Source: Nitrospira sp. (GTDB lineage: Bacteria; Nitrospirota; Nitrospiria; Nitrospirales; Nitrospiraceae). From it: 10,000 nt of DNA. Made by a program: the position numbers and the translations under genes. The stretch is taken from contig JAIWOH010000143.1 in NCBI GenBank assembly GCA_020216985.1, forward strand, positions 1 to 10,000. Direction: 5' to 3'. The notes below the pieces were generated by a model, which was given only the letters and a program-made list of their open reading frames with translations, was not told the origin of the DNA and did not search any database. Below are positions 7,109 to 10,000 of this stretch, one piece after another. Position 1 is the stretch's first letter. Each line of letters opens with the position of its first letter.

Positions 7109-7127
7109 GGCTTGTGAAGGCTGACAA
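7098..7127 (-). promoter_or_regulatory. Predicted promoter of rpmB
   Basis: On the minus strand TTGTCA (7122-7127, 5 of 6) is separated by 18 nt from TAGATT (7098-7103, 4 of 6). Transcription would start near 7090, giving a leader of about 35 nt before the GTG start. The -10 region lies inside the inverted repeat at 7082-7108. Confidence 0.4.
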
Positions 7128-7205
7128 GTCGGCGAGCAGATCGCCCGGGAGTCTGAACGGAACTCATTGTCCGAACGAATCGCCCCCGACAAGGATGTCT
7201 CGGCC

Positions 7206-7235
7206 TTGACAAGCTTTGACGGGCTCTCCTATTGT
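7206..7235 (+). promoter_or_regulatory. Predicted promoter of the btuFCD operon
   Basis: A consensus -35 TTGACA (7206-7211) is followed after 18 nt by TATTGT (7230-7235, 4 of 6). Transcription would start near 7242, just 5 nt before the first predicted P1 base of the riboswitch at 7247. This exact placement makes the promoter call more credible. Confidence 0.6.
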
Positions 7236-7240
7236 GCTGC

Positions 7241-7437
7241 CTCACATAGCCTCTAGTTAAGGGAAGAGGGTGTGAATCCCTCGCGGTCCCGCCGCTGTAA
7301 ATGGGGACGAAACCCGCAATCGCCACTGGCGCGTGGTCTGTTATCTGCCGCTGTTGTAAAGAGGAGGCAGTGATGACGGAAACGGCGCCGGGAAGGTGCG
7401 GGGAGTAGGATGAACCGTGAGCCAGAAGACCTGGCTG
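7241..7437 (+). ncRNA. Cobalamin (B12) riboswitch aptamer
   Basis: The conserved blocks of the adenosylcobalamin riboswitch occur in order: TTAAGGGAA (7257-7265), GGGTGTGAATCCCTCGCGG with TCCCGCCGCTGT directly after it (7268-7298), a long peripheral region, GGGAAGGTGCGGGGAGTAGG ending at 7409, and the B12 box AGCCAGAAGACCTGGCT (7420-7436). TAGCC at 7247-7251 can pair with GGCTG at 7433-7437 as closing stem P1. It senses cobalamin and sits directly before the cobalamin-import genes, so binding should lower their expression. An intrinsic terminator 60 nt downstream shows that control is at the level of transcription. Boundaries are approximate by a few bases. Confidence 0.93.
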
Positions 7438-7512
7438 GAGGAGTGACCGATGTTCCTTCGAGGGCTGGGGAACAGGTGAGGATGAAGAGGCGGGGACAAT
7501 CCTCAAGGTCTT
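7426..7512 (+). promoter_or_regulatory. Predicted antiterminator of the B12 riboswitch
   Basis: The 14-nt segment 7499-7512 at the 5' side of the terminator is fully complementary to two upstream pieces in nested order: TGAGGAT (7477-7483) pairs with ATCCTCA (7499-7505), and AAGACCT (7426-7432), part of the B12 box, pairs with AGGTCTT (7506-7512). Between them the hairpin TGTTCC/GGAACA (7451-7474) would form a third arm. This fold excludes the terminator and uses bases the ligand-bound aptamer needs, so cobalamin binding should favour termination. Pairing is read from the sequence; the switch is inferred. Confidence 0.55.
7450..7479 (+). other. Candidate leader-peptide ORF between aptamer and terminator
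   Basis: An ATG at 7450 opens a nine-codon frame (MFLRGLGNR) ending at TGA 7477-7479. GGAGGAG at 7437-7443 lies 6 nt before it, the best Shine-Dalgarno sequence in the whole leader. The next ATG (7482) begins 2 nt after the stop and is in the btuF frame. The frame overlaps a hairpin TGTTCC/GGAACA (7451-7456 with 7469-7474). Whether it is translated is unknown; short ORFs of this size arise easily by chance, but rarely with such a site. Confidence 0.25.
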
Positions 7513-7536
7513 GCGAAAAGGCCTTGAGGATTTTTT
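7498..7536 (+). terminator. Intrinsic terminator (attenuator) of the btu leader
   Basis: AATCCTCAAGGTC (7498-7510) pairs with GGCCTTGAGGATT (7520-7532), 13 pairs with a single G-U wobble, around a 9-nt loop, and a run of six T (7531-7536) follows. It lies after the riboswitch and before btuF, so it is an attenuator and does not end a gene. Confidence 0.88.
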
Positions 7537-7544
7537 ATGTCGGC

Positions 7545-8594
7545 ATGTCATGGCCGAGGTCGAATCCTTTGCGGTTCCGGTTTTGGCCAACGTTAGGCGT
7601 GTCGATTGTGCTCGCTGCGAGCCTGGAAAGCACAGCCCTTGCCGGCACTGATGGAGCATTGTCAGCCATGAAACGACGCCCGCAAGGAATTTTAACCGGC
7701 ATGCCATTTATGACGCATGTTTCGTCACGCTCTTTCGTCGATGATGCGGGCAGGAAGCTTCACCTTGCCTCTTCTCCGCGCCGGATTGTTTCGTTGGCCC
7801 CCAGTATCACGGAAATGTTGTTTGCAATCGGGGCTGGAGACCTCGTGGTGGGAGTGACGCCCTTTTGCGATTTTCCCCCAGAGGCTTTGCACAAGCCCAA
7901 GGTTGGCTACGGCAGCCCCAATGTGGAATCGCTCGTCGCCTTACGACCGGATTTGGTTCTGGCTCCGCAGGAATTTGTGAAGCCTGATCTCGTTGCCACG
8001 CTTGAGCATCTGCATATTCCCATTTTCTTCCTGGCCGGTCGGACCGTGGATGGTGTGTTCACGCAGATCCAGACGCTCGGGCGGATGGTCAATCGGGAGG
8101 CCGAGGCCGCCGCCCTGGTGATGGAGTCGCGGCAGCGGATCGCCGCCGTGAAACAACGGGTGCAAGGACGGCCGCCGGTGAGAGTCCTCTATGTCTTGAA
8201 CAGCGAGCCGTTGATCACCGTAGGGCCGGGGAGTTTCATCGACCAACTGATCGGTTTGGCCGGGGGTGTCAATGTGGCTGCCAAGAGCACCATGCCTTAT
8301 CCCCGGCTCAGCATTGAAACGGTGTTGCTTGAAGATCCGGAGGTGCTGCTCTTTCCCATCGGATCAAATGGATCACATGCGGAAATTCCAGATGACCAAC
8401 GACGGGCCTGGCAACGATGGATCGGCTTGTCCGCCATCAAACAGAACCGTCTCCACTCTCTATCAGGAGACCTGCTGAATCGGCCCGGTCCCCGAATCGT
8501 TGAGGGTCTTGAACGACTGGCGGACATTCTCCATCCGTTCCCATCGGCTCCTTCTGAATTTCGTTCTGAACCTCACGCAAGCGGAGGATCGTAA
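7545..8594 (+). CDS. btuF: Cobalamin ABC transporter, substrate-binding protein BtuF
   Basis: This is a periplasmic substrate-binding protein of the BtuF/FhuD class (type III, two lobes joined by a helix), which captures B12 or another corrinoid and hands it to BtuC. With the start used here it has 349 residues: a signal peptide with basic R10-F-R12, a hydrophobic core and cleavage near TALA-G (30-34), then the typical RRIVSLAPSITEMLFAIGAG (79-98), NVESLVALRPDLVLA (126-140) and a C-terminal lobe ending near residue 331. There is no lipobox Cys. The frame is open back to ATG 7410, but that start lies in the B12 box and would run through the terminator, so I reject it. ATG 7545 is the first one after the terminator but lacks a clear ribosome site. 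TTG 7569 with GAGGT 8 nt upstream is a good alternative, and ATG 7482 (AGGTGA before it) is a third. Confidence 0.92.
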   Translation: MSWPRSNPLRFRFWPTLGVSIVLAASLESTALAGTDGALSAMKRRPQGILTGMPFMTHVSSRSFVDDAGRKLHLASSPRRIVSLAPSITEMLFAIGAGDLVVGVTPFCDFPPEALHKPKVGYGSPNVESLVALRPDLVLAPQEFVKPDLVATLEHLHIPIFFLAGRTVDGVFTQIQTLGRMVNREAEAAALVMESRQRIAAVKQRVQGRPPVRVLYVLNSEPLITVGPGSFIDQLIGLAGGVNVAAKSTMPYPRLSIETVLLEDPEVLLFPIGSNGSHAEIPDDQRRAWQRWIGLSAIKQNRLHSLSGDLLNRPGPRIVEGLERLADILHPFPSAPSEFRSEPHASGGS

Positions 8595-8597
8595 AGG

Positions 8598-9755
8598 ATG
8601 TCGGGGATGTCGGATGGACAGGCGGCTTCGGTGCCTTCTGTGACGGTTCAATCGCAGAAGGCACAAGCGTCCGGCTTCCCGAGGGAATTGACGGAGTTCG
8701 ACCGGATCGCAGCCGGCGTCGTGGTGACCATCCGCCGCCGATGGCTGGTGCTGGCTGGGATGGTAGTAGCTGCGACCATCGTCATCATCGTCTGCACCGC
8801 ATTCGGATCGGCTCATCTGGGCGGCGGCGAGATCTTGCGAGCTTGGTGGAGGCTGGTGACGGCCAGCCGTTTTGATGAGGCCGGAGGTCCTGTAGGGGTC
8901 ATTCTGTTCCAGGTCCGGTTGCCTCGGGTTCTGATGGGTTTTCTGGTCGGCTGCACCTTGGCAGCAGTGGGAACCACCTTACAGGCTTTGTTGCGCAACC
9001 CCCTGGCCGATCCCTATGTGCTCGGGGTCTCCAGTGGAGCGGCATTGGGCATTACCCTTGCGACCTTGCTGGCAGGCTCGTCCATCTTGACACAAGCACC
9101 GGTAGTGCCGGTTTGGGGCTTCGCGGGAGGACTGATCGCGTTAGTGGTGATCTATCAGATGGCCCAATCCCATGGCCGATTGCCGGTTCATGGTCTGTTG
9201 CTCGCCGGGGTGGTGCTCAATGCCGTGCTCACAGCGCTCATGATGTTTATCACGTCGATCATGGAGCCGGTGCGTTCCGCCGGTCTGATCGCATGGCTGA
9301 TGGGATCGGTCACCGTTCGGGAATGGGGTGAGTTGCTCGGAATCGCCGCCTCTGTCTTGATTGGTACGGTGTGGTTGTGGTTTCACGCGCCGGTCTTGAA
9401 CCTGCTGACGCAGGGAGAGGAGACGGCGAGGTCATTGGGAATCGATGTCGAACGGACGAAGAAGCGTCTGTATGTCGTGACGGCTTTGCTGGTCGGCGCG
9501 GTCGTCTCCGTCAGTGGCATGATCGGGTTCGTAGGAATGGTGGTGCCTCATCTGGGTCGGATGGCTCTCGGAGCAGACCATCGACTGTTGCTGCCGGCCG
9601 CAGCTCTGATCGGTGGCATGTTCTTGGTGATTTCCGACACGGTGGCTCGCACGATCTTGGCCCCGTCTGAAATTCCCGTCGGGGTGGTGACGGCGCTGGT
9701 CGGAGGCCCGATCTTCCTCTATTTCCTGTTGACGCAAAAAAGCCGGATGGTCTGA
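8598..9755 (+). CDS. btuC: Cobalamin ABC transporter, permease BtuC (FecCD family)
   Basis: BtuC is the inner-membrane channel subunit of the B12 importer and works as a dimer with two BtuD ATPases. The 385 residues show a FecCD permease with about ten membrane segments. Key motifs are RNPLADPYVLGVSSGAALG at 133-151, the cytoplasmic coupling segment EETARSLGIDVERTKK at 274-289, GFVGMVVPHLGR at 310-321 and the ending GVVTALVGGPIFLYFLL. The first membrane segment begins only at about residue 48, so there is a polar N-terminal extension longer than in E. coli BtuC. The second Met at codon 4 (8607) would shorten it only slightly. The ATG is 3 nt after the btuF stop, and GGAGG (8583-8587) lies within the end of btuF, so the two are translationally linked. 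The wider family also carries siderophores; the riboswitch decides for cobalamin. Confidence 0.94.
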   Translation: MSGMSDGQAASVPSVTVQSQKAQASGFPRELTEFDRIAAGVVVTIRRRWLVLAGMVVAATIVIIVCTAFGSAHLGGGEILRAWWRLVTASRFDEAGGPVGVILFQVRLPRVLMGFLVGCTLAAVGTTLQALLRNPLADPYVLGVSSGAALGITLATLLAGSSILTQAPVVPVWGFAGGLIALVVIYQMAQSHGRLPVHGLLLAGVVLNAVLTALMMFITSIMEPVRSAGLIAWLMGSVTVREWGELLGIAASVLIGTVWLWFHAPVLNLLTQGEETARSLGIDVERTKKRLYVVTALLVGAVVSVSGMIGFVGMVVPHLGRMALGADHRLLLPAAALIGGMFLVISDTVARTILAPSEIPVGVVTALVGGPIFLYFLLTQKSRMV

Positions 9756-9763
9756 ATGGTCTG

Positions 9764-10000
9764 ATGAGTATGATGCGGATGCCGGTTGCCAACGAATTGG
9801 AACGGGCGACGGGACAGACGACCGAACAGGTGTCGGAAGAACCGGCGATTACCGTCGAGCACGTCTCGTTCCGGTACGACCATGCTCCTCCTGACCGGCC
9901 TTGGACGGTGGAAAATGTCTCTCTTAGCATCGTGGTCGGCGAGATTTTGGGCATCGTCGGCCCCAATGGATCAGGCAAGTCGTCCTTGCTCAAATTGATG
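9764..10000 (+). CDS. btuD: Cobalamin ABC transporter, ATP-binding protein BtuD, N-terminal part
   Basis: The gene starts 8 nt after the btuC stop and runs off the window end in frame; 79 residues are visible. Residues 28-37 (AITVEHVSFRY) form the first strand of an ABC ATPase, and GPNGSGKSS at 66-74 is the Walker A loop, so this is the motor subunit that hydrolyses ATP for corrinoid uptake. ATGs at 9764, 9770, 9773 and 9779 are all in frame, and none has a strong ribosome site; translation probably depends on coupling to btuC. The first 27 or so residues before the ABC domain are polar and longer than in most BtuD/FhuC proteins. The symbol rests on the operon and riboswitch; by sequence alone a siderophore ATPase is possible. 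Confidence 0.9.
   Translation, partial: MSMMRMPVANELERATGQTTEQVSEEPAITVEHVSFRYDHAPPDRPWTVENVSLSIVVGEILGIVGPNGSGKSSLLKLM

Noticed and set aside
7550..7651. 33-codon open frame overlapping the btuF signal peptide, with several cysteines
   Set aside because: It is out of frame with btuF and too short, and the signal peptide in the btuF frame explains the sequence better.
9786..9998. 70-residue plus-strand open frame near the window end
   Set aside because: It is in a different frame from the Walker A sequence. The true gene is btuD, whose frame has no stop before the window ends.
1..10000. CRISPR array, insertion sequence, prophage, toxin-antitoxin or defence genes
   Set aside because: No repeat-spacer pattern, transposase, integrase or terminal repeats are seen. 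Apart from one small exported protein of unknown family, every gene belongs to a recognised family.

Overview
The window looks like an ordinary chromosomal stretch of a GC-rich, diderm, free-living bacterium. Genus-level resemblance (protein style of DnaK/DnaJ/CoaX, a YCF48-type repeat protein, a B12 riboswitch in front of btuFCD) points to Nitrospira or a relative in Nitrospirota. That placement is inference from familiarity, not from a search. There is no mobile element, phage gene, CRISPR array or defence gene in it.

Layout. (1) 1-933, plus strand: the 3' end of a YCF48/HCF136-like repeat protein, then a small exported protein of unknown function. (2) 1058-6544, minus strand: a run read right to left as coaX, grpE, dnaK, dnaJ, rsmE. 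It holds the Hsp70 chaperone with its nucleotide-exchange factor and J-protein, the 16S rRNA m3U1498 methyltransferase that often accompanies dnaJ, and a type III pantothenate kinase upstream. I see no hrcA and no CIRCE operator. (3) 6689-6763: tRNA-Gly(CCC) on the plus strand with its own promoter, facing rpmB (bL28, zinc-ribbon form) on the minus strand. (4) 7206-10000, plus strand: a promoter, an adenosylcobalamin-type riboswitch, an intrinsic terminator, then btuF, btuC and the start of btuD, encoding a vitamin B12 ABC importer.

The btu genes act together. BtuF captures corrinoid in the periplasm, BtuC forms the membrane channel and BtuD powers it. The leader should shut the operon off when cobalamin is plentiful. 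The most informative part of the window is this leader. The 5' arm of the terminator is complementary, base for base over 14 nt, to two separate upstream segments, one of them inside the B12 box. This predicts a specific three-way-junction antiterminator. A short open reading frame with a very good Shine-Dalgarno sequence sits between aptamer and terminator. The btuF reading frame is open back through the riboswitch, so a naive start call falls inside the aptamer; the start is corrected here.

Other points are a perfect inverted repeat over the predicted rpmB promoter, a possible leaderless coaX mRNA, a GTG start for rpmB, and a substituted last glycine in the fourth DnaJ zinc motif. I did not find a convincing new multi-gene system.
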